A DNA stretch of 64,000 nt. Origin: Tetrahymena thermophila SB210 (lineage: Eukaryota; Ciliophora; Oligohymenophorea; Hymenostomatida; Tetrahymenidae). The stretch covers positions 1 to 64,000 of the forward strand of contig NW_002476536.1 in assembly GCF_000189635.1 (NCBI RefSeq), written 5' to 3'. Below are positions 37,801 to 50,304 of this stretch, one piece after another (position 1 is the first letter of the stretch; each line of letters starts with the position of its first letter). The notes under the pieces are model-generated. The model was not told the origin of the DNA and did not search any database. It worked only from the letters and a program-made list of their open reading frames with translations. The translations under genes and the position numbers were made by a program.

Positions 37801-40800
37801 TTTAATCTATGGACTCTAAAATATGTAAAATAAATTTAATCATTTTAAATTTCTCAAAGCAATAAAAAAAGAAATATTTAGCAAAAATTTTTTTTAAAAG
37901 AAAGAAAGAATTAAATAATGAGAAAAAATAATAATTTTATTTATTTATTTTTTTATAGAAATCTAATAAAATGCATTTAGCCTGATACCTATGCTAGAGG
38001 CAGTAATGGAGAATAAGCAGTTTTATGCCTAATTTTGCAGCATTTTAGTTATTAAGAGAGAATTAATAGATTTATAAAATTCACAGAAGGAATAGCAAAT
38101 ACAGAATAAAACTCATAATAAAAAAGCTTATTCTCAAAACGATGATGTATTTTTAATTTAATTTAAGGTTGGAGTGTACACCACAAAATTAAATTTAAAT
38201 GTAAATTATGTTGAAATTGACTTTTACGAAAGAGAAATAAATGAAATGAAAAAAAGAAGAATAATTTAAGACATAAACTATCAATAGATACTTAAAGAAA
38301 AGCAGTAAAGTTTAGGTAACAATATTTATTAGATACCTAATTTGATTAATAACAACTCTGATAGATAAACTACTTAAATATCCTTCAACTAAGATTAAAG
38401 TATGACTAAGAAGGTGATTTCCAAAACTTTTTTTTAAGAAAACGAGAGTATTAAATCGCCAACTTTGTTAAGTCCTCTAAAAAGTTAAAGAAAAATAAAT
38501 AACATCTAAACAGCTTAGGATGCTAACAATAATAACTATTAGCAAGAAAATACTACAAATATTTTATAGGAAAAAATTCTTTAGGATGATCAAATGCCTT
38601 CCTCTTTTTGTGAAATATAATTAGTATCTTTGTAATTAAATAAATAAACAGGAGATTAACAAGAAACAAAAGTAAATTTATTCTCAACGATAGATGAATA
38701 AAAATCTGATGCGCCTTTTTAATCTCTTAGGACCACTCATTAACTTTAAATCAATACAAAAATAGAAGGTGAAAGAATTACATCACCTTTTTACTAAGAT
38801 GATAAATATTTGTAATCTTTTAAGAATATTGAAATCAATTAAGTGGATAGTTTACAATAATTATAAAAATTAAATTATGGCTTTTAACAAAACAAAGAAG
38901 CATCTTTAAATAATTTAAATTAGTTTCAAAACAATGATTTTATGTTCTCAGAAATAAGTAATTGCTTAGTTCAGCCATAAAAAGCTATATTCTATAATAA
39001 TCTTAATTAAATTTATGATGAAGAGCCAGAATCTTATAAGTCAAGTCTAAATGATAACAAAATAAATAGAATATATTCTAGAAGCACTGATTCTCATGAA
39101 GAAGAGAATGAAAAGAAAGAGTAAAGGAATGAAATTGCTAGTGTAAATTCAAGTAAATTCAGTTCAGTCGAGCTCATGAAAAGGTCTATGATTAAGAGAA
39201 TACTATCAAAAGTATATACGAGAGGCTAAAAGCTTATGATTATTACAGGTATTCTAGCATTTTTGATTTTAGCTATAGTGACTATAAAAATATATTATGA
39301 TAATATTAATAGCTTAGATTAATTTGTTTCTTCTTTTTTGAAAATAGATGATGCAATTTACTGTTTTGTAGATGTTATGAATATATTAGCTTTTAATAAT
39401 TATGCTGAAATACTAGGTATTAAGGATAATCCATATATTATTGATACATTAAAAGATTAATAAGTTGAAAAGATAAATGTTAACACAATTTATTATCCTT
39501 TAGTCCTTAATGATTATAAACGTAATTTAGAATAACTTGTTTTACACAATGAAAGTGAAGAATCAATTAATGTACTACAGAATAACCTATTTTTAGTTTA
39601 GAAATTCACTATTGGCTTTTACGACAACTATGGAAGCTAATTGTATGTAGGAAATACAAATTTTACTCAAAATTTGCAATATACTTTAATGGAATACTAC
39701 TATTCTATTTATATGTATACAGTAATGTTTGAAGATGCTTAAGAAATGTTTATATGGAATAACCTCATGGAATTAAAAGAAAGGACAAGAAACTTGCAAT
39801 CAATTGTTAATCAATATGTCAACAAACAATTTAATAACATGTACAATGAATAGATAACTATTATCATATTAGTAGCCATAATTAGTGTTTCTATGGTATT
39901 GACTATAATCCCTTTAAATTTCATGATATAAATGCAGAAAGAAAAAATTATGAAACTCTTAGGTTCATTTTAACCTTAGATACTTGAATCTCAAATAAAA
40001 CTTATTGAATTGGCCATTTTTAAAATAGATAATATCCATACTGTCAATGAAATGAACAAAGGTGTGTAAGATAATAATAAATCTTCGAATTAAAACAGGA
40101 AATAGATAAAACTCTTGATGGAATTGGCTCTTGATGGGAGAGAAGACAATTAGATTAACTAAAAAGGCAAGTTTAATTAAGAAATAAATGATTTCATTCC
40201 AAAATACATTAAAAGAAAGCAAAATAAAAGAAACAGATCTATCGCATCTTTTAATAGTTTACCAAAACTTAGCTTTAAAATTATTTTTATGAGCGTTGTT
40301 ACTATAATACTTTTATTGATTTAGCCGTTTTTAAACATAATTTAAAATAATCCATTTCAAAGAGAGTCTAATGCTACTTTAGACGATAGAATAGCTTTAA
40401 CCAGTATCTATTCTTGTTTAATTGAGAATTAAACTCCACATTATTTGAGCTAATACATGATGATTATTGAGTAATACCTTCCATCTGAAACATTTTATTA
40501 CTATTATATTCAGAATATAACAGATTAGAACTAGTAATCTATTTTAGCAATATAGAACTTGACTTAAAGCCAACATATTCCAAGAAATAATGAGCAGATA
40601 TTTGAAGGATTTTATAAAACCATTCTTAATGGAGACATATGCTCTGTAAAGGAATCATATCCACAATATTTTAACTCAAATATAACTCATGCTGATTGTA
40701 ACAGATTATTTGGTGGAATATTGAACAGAGGATTGCTTCTTTCAATTAAAAAGGCTTTTGATACATTTTAAGAACTGTACGAAATGTATTCAATAACAGA

Positions 40801-41155
40801 TTATTATACATTATATGATCAATGGATTTTATTCCAGTACTAGTACTCATATATAGATTTTTTTAAATTTGTATAAGTGATCACAGAGGCTGTTAATGGT
40901 ATCAGGCAATACTAAAATGAGTCACTGTTACAATATAAAGACTATTTATAATCTAATTTATTCTTACTATTTATTGTATAACTCAAAATTATAACTCTCA
41001 TATTCTTGATAGGATGGACTTACCTATTCTTTAAATTTGATACCCAGCTGACTCTAACAAATAAAATGTTTACATTATTCCATATTAGCTTGCTTTACGA
41101 AAACAGCTTTATCTAGTCTTATTTTAAATAAATCAAAATTCTAAATAAAAATTGA
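34883..41155 (+). CDS. TmcB/TmcC-like TPR-PAS membrane protein, paralog 1
   Basis: Exons are 34883-35495, 35843-36450, 36610-37540, 37606-37824 and 37959-41155; introns are 347, 159, 65 and 134 b. The product is 1855 residues, stop TGA. The N-terminal ~400 residues carry about eight membrane segments. An H-x-C...C-x-C cluster (HELQCTSNDKSCFC) lies at ~390-403. Residues ~410-650 hold a TPR-like region (YLFEIINDPTRALIFLYRTQ) typical of TmcB/TmcC-like proteins. A PAS domain (~655-720, with IFGIKINEILGKQLNLLVP then HHNKM) continues into exon 4. A Gln/Asn/Ser-rich stretch (~800-1190) precedes four more membrane segments at ~1213-1235, 1423-1445, 1563-1585 and 1791-1815, with two large loops between them. 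The family is greatly expanded in ciliates, and a sensory or signalling role is inferred. The start is supported by alignment with the paralogs. Confidence 0.88.
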
Positions 41156-41248
41156 CCTGTTTTTATTATGCATACAAAATTTACTGTATTTTCTCATCCT
41201 TCTTAGTGATATATTTTCAATATTGAGAAGTTTTGGAGAAAAAAATAG

Positions 41249-44200
41249 TTTGTTTAAGAGGAATTAATTTATTTAAGTAAATTTAATTTTTTAATTTTTT
41301 TATTTTTACAAATAATTTATTTACTTACAAAAATATAAATGATATTTATAATAAAAAAACAATAATAAAATCTAATATATTTTAGGTTAAAAAAAACTTT
41401 TTTAAAATATTAAAAAATAAAAAAAACCTTTAATATTCTATTATTAAAACATTTAATATTTATTCGTCCTTTTTTCGTTATTTGCTTATCAACTGAAATA
41501 TTTTTCAAAGACAACTAATCTTTTTGATTTAAGACACTTGCTTATTACTTTGAATTTGTATGATTAATTCATTTAGCTAAAATTTTATAATAAATTAGTG
41601 TAAATTATAAATAAATATCAAATATAATAAATTTTAAATTAAAAATTTTTCTTAAATTAATAAATAAATAAAATAAAATTAGAGGAATAAAAAAGATAAA
41701 AAATTAATCAAATAAAAGCTATCAAATAAATTCAAAGAGCTTTTTTGTTTTAAATTAGTTTTAATAATTAAAAATATCACAATCCAAAACAAATAAACTC
41801 TTTTTACTCAAGTATAAGTGTCAAATTTGAGAGATTAATGCAATTTGCTAAACCAGAACCTAAGCCTGATGCACCATTTGCACCAATTTAATTATACCTT
41901 TTTAAATATTGAAGATAAAATATATCATTAAATAGTTAATTAGAAGGAAAAAATGAAGAAAAAATATGAAATAATAAGATAGATTTATTAATAATAAAAG
42001 CAAAAGTTGAAAATAAAATGATGAGTTAAATAAACAAAGAAAGAACAAAAAAAAAGCAAGCACAATAAAAAGAAAAAGAAAAAAAAGCTTTATTGTTTTT
42101 AATTAGTTTTTATAATTTAAAATATCACAATCCAAAACAAATAAACTATTTTTACATAAGGTTAAGTGTCAAATTTGAGAGATTAATGCACTTTGCTAAA
42201 CCAGAACCTAAGCCTGATGCACCCTTTGCACCAATTGAATTGTAACTTTTTAAATATTGAAGAAAAAATATATCATTAAATAGTTAATTAGAAGGAAAAA
42301 ATGAAGAAAGAATATGAAATAATAAGATAGATAAATTAATAATAAATGCAAAAGTTGAAAATAAAATGATGAGTTAAATAAACAAAGAAAGAACAAATAA
42401 AAGCAAGCACAATAAAAAGAAAAAGAAAAAAGAGCTTTATTGTTTTAAATTAGTTTTATAATTTAAAATATCACAATCTAAAACAAATAAATTGTTTTTA
42501 CCGAAGATCAAGTTTCAAATTTGAGAGATTAATGCAATTTGCTAAACCAGAACCTAAGCCTGATGCACTTTAATCACCAATTTAATTTTTACTTTTTAAA
42601 TATTGAAGAAAAAATATATCATTAAATAGTTAATTAGAAGGAAAAAATGAAGAAAGAATATGAAATAATAAGATAGATTAATTAATAATAAAAGCAAAAG
42701 TTGAAAATAAAATGATGAGTTAAATAAACTAAGAAAGAACAAAAAAAAAAAGCAAGCACACTAAAAAGAAAAAAGAAAAAAGAGCTTTATTGTTTTAAAT
42801 TAGTTTTTTTATTAAAAATATCACAATCCAAAACAAATAAACTGTTTTTACTAAAGGTTAAGTGTCAAATTTGAGAGATTAATGCAATTTGCTAAACCTG
42901 AACCTAAAACTGATGCACCTTTGTCACCAATTTCATTGTAACTTTTTAAATATTGATGGCAAAATATATCATTAAGTAGTTAATTAGAAGGAAAAAATGA
43001 AGAAAAAATATGAAATATAAGATTAATTAATAATTAAAGCAAAAGTTGAAAATAAAATGATTAGTTAAATAAACAAAGAAAGAACAAAAAAAAAACAAGA
43101 AAAATAAAAAGAAAAAGAAAAAAGAGCTTTATTGTTTTAAATTAGTTTTATTAATTTAAAATATCACAATCCAAAACAAATAAACTGTTTTTACCGAAGA
43201 TCAATTGTTAAATTTGAGAGATTAATGCAATTTGCGAAACCAGAACCTAAGCCTGATGCACCTTCATCACCAATTTAAACAGAACTTTTTAAATATTGGA
43301 GAAAAAATATATCATTAAATAGTTAATTAGAAGGAAAAAATGAAGAAAGAATATGAAATAATAAGATAGATTTATTAATAATAAGTGCAAAAGCTGAAAA
43401 TAAAATGATGAGTTAAATAAACAAAGAAAAAACAAAAAAAAGCAAGCACAATAAAAAGAAAAAGAAAAAAGAGCTTTATTGTTTTTAATTAGTTTTATAA
43501 TTTAAAATATCACAATCCAAAACAAATAAACTGTTTTTACCCAAGATCAAGTGTCAAATTTGAGAGATTAATGCAATTTGCTAAACCAGAACCTAAGCCT
43601 GATGCACCTTTATCACCAATTTAATTTTTACTTTTTAAATATTGAAGAAAAAATATATCATTAAATAGTAAATTAGAAGGAAAAAATGAAGAAAGAATAT
43701 GAAATAATAAGATTGATTAATTAATAATAAAAGGAAAAGTTGAAAATAAAATGATGAGTTAAATAAACAAAGAAATAACAAAAAAAAAAGGAAGCACAAT
43801 AAAAAGAAAAAGAAAAAGAAAAAAGAGCTTTATTGTTTTAAATTAGTTTTTATAATTTAAAATATCACAATCCAAAACAAATAAACTGTTTTTACCGAAG
43901 ATCAAGTGTCAAATTTGAGAGATTTATGCAATTTGCTAAACTAGAACCTAAGCCTGATGCACCTTAATCACCAATTTAATTTGTACTATTTAAATATTGA
44001 AGAAAAAATATATCATTAAATAGTTAATTAGAAGGAAAAAATGAAGAAAGAATATGAAATAATAAGATTGATTAATTAATAATAAAAGCAAAAGTTGAAA
44101 ATAAAATGATGAGTTAAATAAACAAAGAAATAACAAAAAAAAAAGGAAGCACAATAAAAAGAAAAAGAAAAAAGAGATTTATTGTTTTAAATTAGTTTTT

Positions 44201-47200
44201 ATAATTTAAAATATCACAATCCAAAACAAATAAACTGTTTTTACCCAAGATCAAGTGTCAAATTTGAGAGATTAATGCAATTTGCTAAACCAGAACCTAA
44301 TCCTGATGCACTCTTTGCACCAATTTAATTGTAACTTTTTAAATATTGAAGAATAAATAAATCATTAAATAGTTAATTAGAAACAAAAAATGAAGAAAGA
44401 ATATGAAATAATAAGATAGATAAATTAATAATAAGTGCAAAAGTTGAAAATTAAATGATGAGTTAAATAAACAAAGAAAGAACAAAAAAAAAGCAAGCAC
44501 AATAAAAAGAAAAAGAAAAAAGAGCTTTATTGTTTTAAATTAGATTTTATAATTTAATATATCACAATCCAAAACAAATAAACTATTTTTACAAAAGTTT
44601 AAGTGTCAAATTTGAGAGATTAATGGAATTTGCTATACCAGAACATAAGCCTAATACACCTTCATCACTAATTTAATTTAAACTTTTTAAATATTGAAGA
44701 AAAAATATATCATTAAATAGTTAATTAGAAGGAAAAAATGAAGAAAGAATATGAAATAATAAGATAGATTAATTAATAATAAAAGCAAAAGTTGAAAATA
44801 AAATGATGAGTTAAATAAACAAAGAAAGAACAAATAAAAGCAAGCACAATAAAAAGAAAAAGAAAAATGAGCTTTATGGTTTTTAATTAATTTTTTTTAT
44901 TTAAAATATCACAATCCAAAACAAATAAACTATTTTTACCCAAGATCAAGTGTCAAAATTGATAGATTAATGGAATTTGCTAAACCAGAACCTAAGCCTG
45001 ATGCACCCATAGCACCAATTTAATTGTAACTTTTTAAATATTGAAGAAAAAATACATCATTAAATAGTTAATTAGAAGGAAAAAATGAAGAAAGAATATG
45101 AAATAATAAGATAGATTAATTAATAATAAATGCAAAAGTTGAAAATAAAATGATGAGTTAAATAAACAAAGAAAGAACAAAAAAAAAGCAAGCACTATAA
45201 AAACAAAAAGAAAAAAGAGCTTTATTGTTTTAAATTAGTTTTTATAATTTAAAATATCACAATCTAAAACAAATAAACTGTTTTTACCCAAGATCAAGTG
45301 TTAAATTTGAGAGATTAATGCAATTTGCTAAACCAGAACCTAAGCCTGATGCACCCTTTGCACCAATTTAATTAATCCTTTTTAAATATTAAAGAAAAAA
45401 TATATTATTAAATAGTTAATTAGAAGGAAAAAATGAAGAATATGAACTAATAAGATAGATTAATTAATAATAAAAGCAAAAGTTGAGAATAAAATGATGA
45501 GTTCAATAAACAAAAAAGAACAAAAAAAAAAGCAAGCACAATAAAAAGAAAAAGAAAAAAAAAAAGAGCTTTATTGTTTTAAATTAGTTTTTATAATTCA
45601 AAATATCACAATCCAAAACAAATAAACTGTTTTTACCCAAGATTAAGTGTCAAATTTGAGAGATTAATGCAATTTGCTAAACCTGAACCTAAGCCTGATG
45701 CAGCCATTGCACCAATTTTATTTTCACTTTTTAAATATTGAAGAAAAAATATATCATTAAATAGTTAATTAGAAGGAAAAAAAAGTTGAAGAAAGAATAT
45801 GAAATAATAAGATGGATTAATTAATAATAAAAGCAAAAGTTGAAAATAAAATTATGAGTTAAATAAACTAAGAAAGAACAAAAAAAAAAGCAAGCACACT
45901 AAAAAGAAAAAAGAAAAAAGAGCTTTATTGTTTTAAATTAGTTTTTATAATTCAAAATTTCACAATTCAAAACAAATAAACTGTTTTTACCGAAGATCAA
46001 GTTTCAAATTTGAGAGATTAATGCAATTTGCTAAACCAGAACCTAAGCCTGATGCACCTTTATCACCAATTTAATTTTTACTTTTTAAATATTGAAGAAA
46101 AAATATATCATTAAATAGTTAATTAGAAGGAAAAAATGAAGAAAGAATATGAAATAATAAGATAGATTTATTAATAATAAAAGCAAAAGTTAAAAATAAA
46201 ATGATGAGTTCAATAAACAAAAAAGAACAAAAAAAAAAGCAAGCACAATAAAAAAAAAAGAAAAAGAAAAAAGAGCTTTATTGTTTTTAATTAGTTTTAT
46301 AATTTAAAATATCACAATCCAAAACAAATAAACTGTTTTTACCGAAGATCAAGTGTCAAATTTGAGAGATTAATGCAATTTGCTAAACCAGAACCTAAGC
46401 CTGATGCACCCTTTGCACCAATTTTATTTTCACTTTTTAAATATTGAAGAAAAAATATATCATTAAATAGTTAATTAGAAGGAAAAAATGAAGAAAGAAT
46501 ATAAAATAATAACATAGATTTATTAATAATAAAAGCAAAAGTTGAAAATAAAATGACGAGTTAAATAAACAAAGAAAGAACAAAAAAAAAAAGCAAGCAC
46601 AATAAAAAAAAAAGAAAAAGAAAAAAGAGCTTTATTGTTTTAAATTAGTTTTTATAATTTAAAATATCACAATCCAAAACAAATAAACTATTTTTACTCA
46701 AGTATAAGTGTCAAATTTGAGAGATTAATGCAATTTGCTAAACCAGAACCTAAGCCTGATGCACCATTTGCACCAATTTAATTATGACTTTTTAAATATT
46801 GAAGAAAAAATTTATCATTAAATAGTTAATTAGAAGGAAAAAATGAAGAAAGAATATGAACTAATAATATAGATTAATTAATAATAAAAGCAAAAGTTGA
46901 AAATAAAATGATGAGTTCAATAAACAAAAAAGAACAAAAAAAAAGCAAGCACAATAAAAAGAAAAAGAAAAAAAAAAGAGCTTTATTGTTTTAAATTAGT
47001 TTTTATAATTTAAAATATCACAATCCAAAACAAATAAACTGTTTTTACTAAAGGTTAAGTGTCAAATTTGAGAGATTAATGCAATTTGCTAAACCAGAAC
47101 CTAAGCCTGATGCACCTTCATCACCAATTGAATTGTAACTTTTTAAATATTGAAGAAAAAATATATCATTAAATAGTTAATTAGAAGGAAATAATAAAGA

Positions 47201-48445
47201 AAGAATATGAAATAATAAGATGGATTAATTAATAATAAAAGGAAAAGTTGAAAATAAAATGATGAGTTAAATAAACAAAGAACGAACAAAAAAAAGCAAG
47301 CACAACAAAAAGAAAGAGAAAAATCGAGTTTTTTTACAGGTTTTTACATTTTTTTAAACTAAAATTTTAAATATTTTTTCCGAATTTTTTTTCATTAAAA
47401 TTTTTCAAAATTTATTTTTTTCAAAAAAAATGATATGTTATTAGAATATACTGTGTATATTATTTCAAATTTAGCATTTTGTGAATTAAAGCTTTCTAAA
47501 AACTCAAAAATAAAGCTTTTTTAAGCTAATTTAGCTTTATTTATTATGTTATTAAGATATATTATATTTCGCCTTTTATAAATTAAAAAGCAAGAAGGAA
47601 AAAATAAAGAAAAAATATGAAATAATAAGATGAATTAATTAATAATTAATAAAATAAACAAAGAACGAAAAAAAAAGAAATCATAAAATAAAAAGGAAAA
47701 TACATCAAATAAATTAAAAGAGCTTTAATATTTTAAATTAATTTTTATAATTAAAAATATTACAATCCAAAAAAAATAAACTGCTTTTATTAAGTGTAAG
47801 TTTTAATAGCAAAAATTGAAGAAAAAATATCAAATAATAAAAAATGAATAATAAATAATTAAAAATTGAAATGAAAATTAAGTTAAAAAACTAAAAAATT
47901 TTTGTTTTAATAAAAATCAATGAATAATGATGATAATTTCAATGAAAAAAATTATTTATTCAAATAAATTGAAAGTTAATTATATAAAAATATTAATAAT
48001 AATATAAATAATAATTATTAATAAAATATACTCCAGATGAATAAGGAGCTCCTAATGAGATAAAAAAGAAGAGCTTAAAAACTTTTTTTATTAATTAATA
48101 TAAATTTAAATGATATTAATAAAAAAATTAATAATTACTTCTTCTAATCTATTATATTTTTTAATCTATTATATCATTTATTTTTTTTTCAAAAATATTG
48201 AATAGCAAGCAATTTATGAAATTTAATTAATTAATTATAGATGGATAAAAAGAACAAATAAATATAATAATTAATTAATTATCTAATATTAATTTATATA
48301 TTTGATTTTATAAAGAGATATCACAAAAAAATTAATTTAACATTCATTATTTTAACTTAATATTTGTATTTAAAACATAAACTTTAAAATATATATTGTA
48401 GAGATGGTCAGTTATTTAATTAGTCTTATTTGAAAAAATTCTAGT
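41249..48445 (+). repeat. Composite repeat element, copy 3 (16-unit array)
   Basis: Same design and orientation as copy 1. The left end (41249 to ~41740) begins TTGTTTAAGAGGAATTAATT. The array is at ~41745-47320. The right end (~47320-48445) finishes GAAAAAATTCTAGTA. It sits 94 b after the stop codon of paralog 1 and ends ~100 b before a truncated copy of that gene. The left boundary falls exactly where homology between the 3' flanks of paralog 1 and its copy ends. No open frame for a mobility protein is visible inside. Confidence 0.82.
41745..47320 (+). repeat. Tandem array of ~345-b units, about 16 copies, highly homogeneous
   Basis: The core word GAGATTAATG recurs with a steady 345-350 b period, for example at 41831, 42179 and 42525. 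Units differ from each other by few substitutions, fewer than in copy 2, which points to recent amplification or conversion. The final unit breaks off near 47330, where the right-end sequence starts. Confidence 0.92.
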
Positions 48446-48544
48446 ATTTAATGTTCTTGAACCAAGTGTTTGAATTTTATTCTTGGTGGATGGTGTATGT
48501 TTTTTTAAATATGACTTATGGTGTCTATTTATTAATACCTAGCC
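48446..48544. other. Unique junction sequence between element copy 3 and the truncated gene copy
   Basis: About 100 b (AATGTTCTTGAACCAAGTG onward) belong neither to the element nor to paralog 1. They are a useful breakpoint tag. Confidence 0.6.
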
Positions 48545-50304
48545 AGAAATTCACTATTGGCTTTTACGACAACTATGGAAGCTAATTGTATGTAGGAAAT
48601 ACAAATTTTACTCAAAATTTTCAATATACTTTAATGGAATACTACTATTCTATTTATATGTATACAGTAATGTTTGAAGATGCTTAAGAAATGTTTAAAT
48701 GGAATAACCTCATGGAATTAAAAGAAAGGTCAAGAAACTTGCAATCAATTGTTAATCAATATGTCAACAAACAATTTAATAACATGTACAATGAATAGAT
48801 AACTATTATCATATTAGTAGCCATAATTAGTGTTTTTATGGTATTGACTATAATCCCTTTAAATTTCATGATATAAATGCAGAAAGAAAAAATTATGAAA
48901 CTCTTAGGTTCATTTTAACCTTAGATACTTGAATCTCAAATAAAACTTATTGAATTGGCCATTTTTAAAATAGATAATATCCATACTGTCAATGAAATGA
49001 ACAAAAGTGTGTAAGATAATAATAAATCTTAGAAATAAAACAGGAAATAGATAAAACTCTTGATGGAATTGGCTCTTGATGGGAGAGAAGACACTTAGAT
49101 TAACTAAAAAGGCAAGTTTAAATAAGAAATAAATGATTTCATTCCAAAATACATTAAAAGAAAGCAAAATAAAAGAAACAGATCTATCGCATCTTTTAAT
49201 AGTTTACCAAAACTTAGCTTTAAAATTATTTTTATGAGCGTTGTTACTATAATACTTTTATTGATTTAGCCGTTTTTAAACATAATTTAAAATAATCCAT
49301 TTCAAAGAGAGTCTAATGCTACTTTAGAGGATAGAATAGCTTTAACCAGTATCTATTCTTTTTTATTGAGAATTAAACTCCACATTANNNNNNNNNNNNN
49401 NNNNNNNNNNNNNNNNNNNNNNNNNNNNNNNNNNNNNNNNNNNNNNNNNNNNNNNNNNNNNNNNNNNNNNNNNNNNNNNNNNNNNNNCTCCACATTATTT
49501 GAGCTAATACATGATGATTATTGAGTAATACCTTCCATCTGAAACATTTTATTACTATTATATTCAGAATATAACAGATTAGAACTAGTAATCTATTTTA
49601 GCAATATCGAACTTGACTTAAAGCCTACATATTCCAAGAAATAATGAGCAGATATTTGAAGGATTTTATAAAACCATTCTTAATGGAGATATATGCTCTG
49701 TAAAGGAATTATATCCACAATATTTTAACTCAAATATAACTCATGCTGATTGTAACAGATTATTTGGTGGAATATTGAACAGAGGATTGCTTCTTTCAAT
49801 TAAAAAGGCTTTTGATACATTTTAAGAACTGTACGAAATGTATTCAATAACAGAATAATTATACATTATATGATGAATGGATTTTATTCCAGTACTAGTA
49901 CTCATATATAGATTTTTTTAAATTTGTATAAGTGATCACAGAGGCTGTTAATGGTATCAGGCAATACTAAAATGAGTCACTGTTACAATATAAAGACTAT
50001 TTATAATCTAATTTATTCTTACTATTTATTGTATAACTCAAAATTATAACTCTCATATTCTTGATAGGATGGACTTACCTATTCTTTAAATTTGATACCC
50101 AGCTGACTCTAACAAATAAAATGTTTATATTATTCCATATTAGCTTACTTTACGAAAACAGCTTTATCTAGTCTTATTTTAAATAAATCAAAATTCTAAA
50201 TAAAAATTGACCTGTTTTTATTATGCATGCAAAATTTACTGTATTTTCTCATCCTTTTGAGTGATATATTTTCAGTATTGAGAAGTTTTGGAGAAAAAAA
50301 TAGG
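48545..50304 (+). pseudogene. Recent truncated copy of the 3' end of TmcB/C-like paralog 1
   Basis: This matches 39600-41248 at roughly 98-99% identity by eye, starting mid-codon inside the large exon 5 and running through the stop codon into the 3' flank. It has no start, promoter or membrane-anchor region of its own. A one-base insertion (ACAGAATAATTATAC for ACAGATTATTATAC) near 49850 and a one-base deletion near 49360 disrupt the frame. The copy is much closer to paralog 1 than to paralogs 2 or 3, so it was copied after the gene family formed. It contains an assembly gap. Confidence 0.9.
49388..49487. other. Assembly gap (100 N) with overlapping flanks
   Basis: Exactly 100 N. The 10 bases before the gap (CTCCACATTA) are repeated immediately after it. 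Paralog 1 has this word once at the matching place, so the real gap is probably zero and the two contig ends simply overlap. Confidence 0.95.

Noticed and set aside
39965-40222. Minus-strand 85-codon ORF, repeated at 48910-49167
   Set aside because: It is antisense to exon 5 of paralog 1. Its conservation in the second copy only reflects the recent duplication.
6888-47320. CRISPR-like arrays
   Set aside because: Units are ~345 b, contiguous and variable along their length, with no short repeat/spacer alternation, and the genome is a eukaryote.
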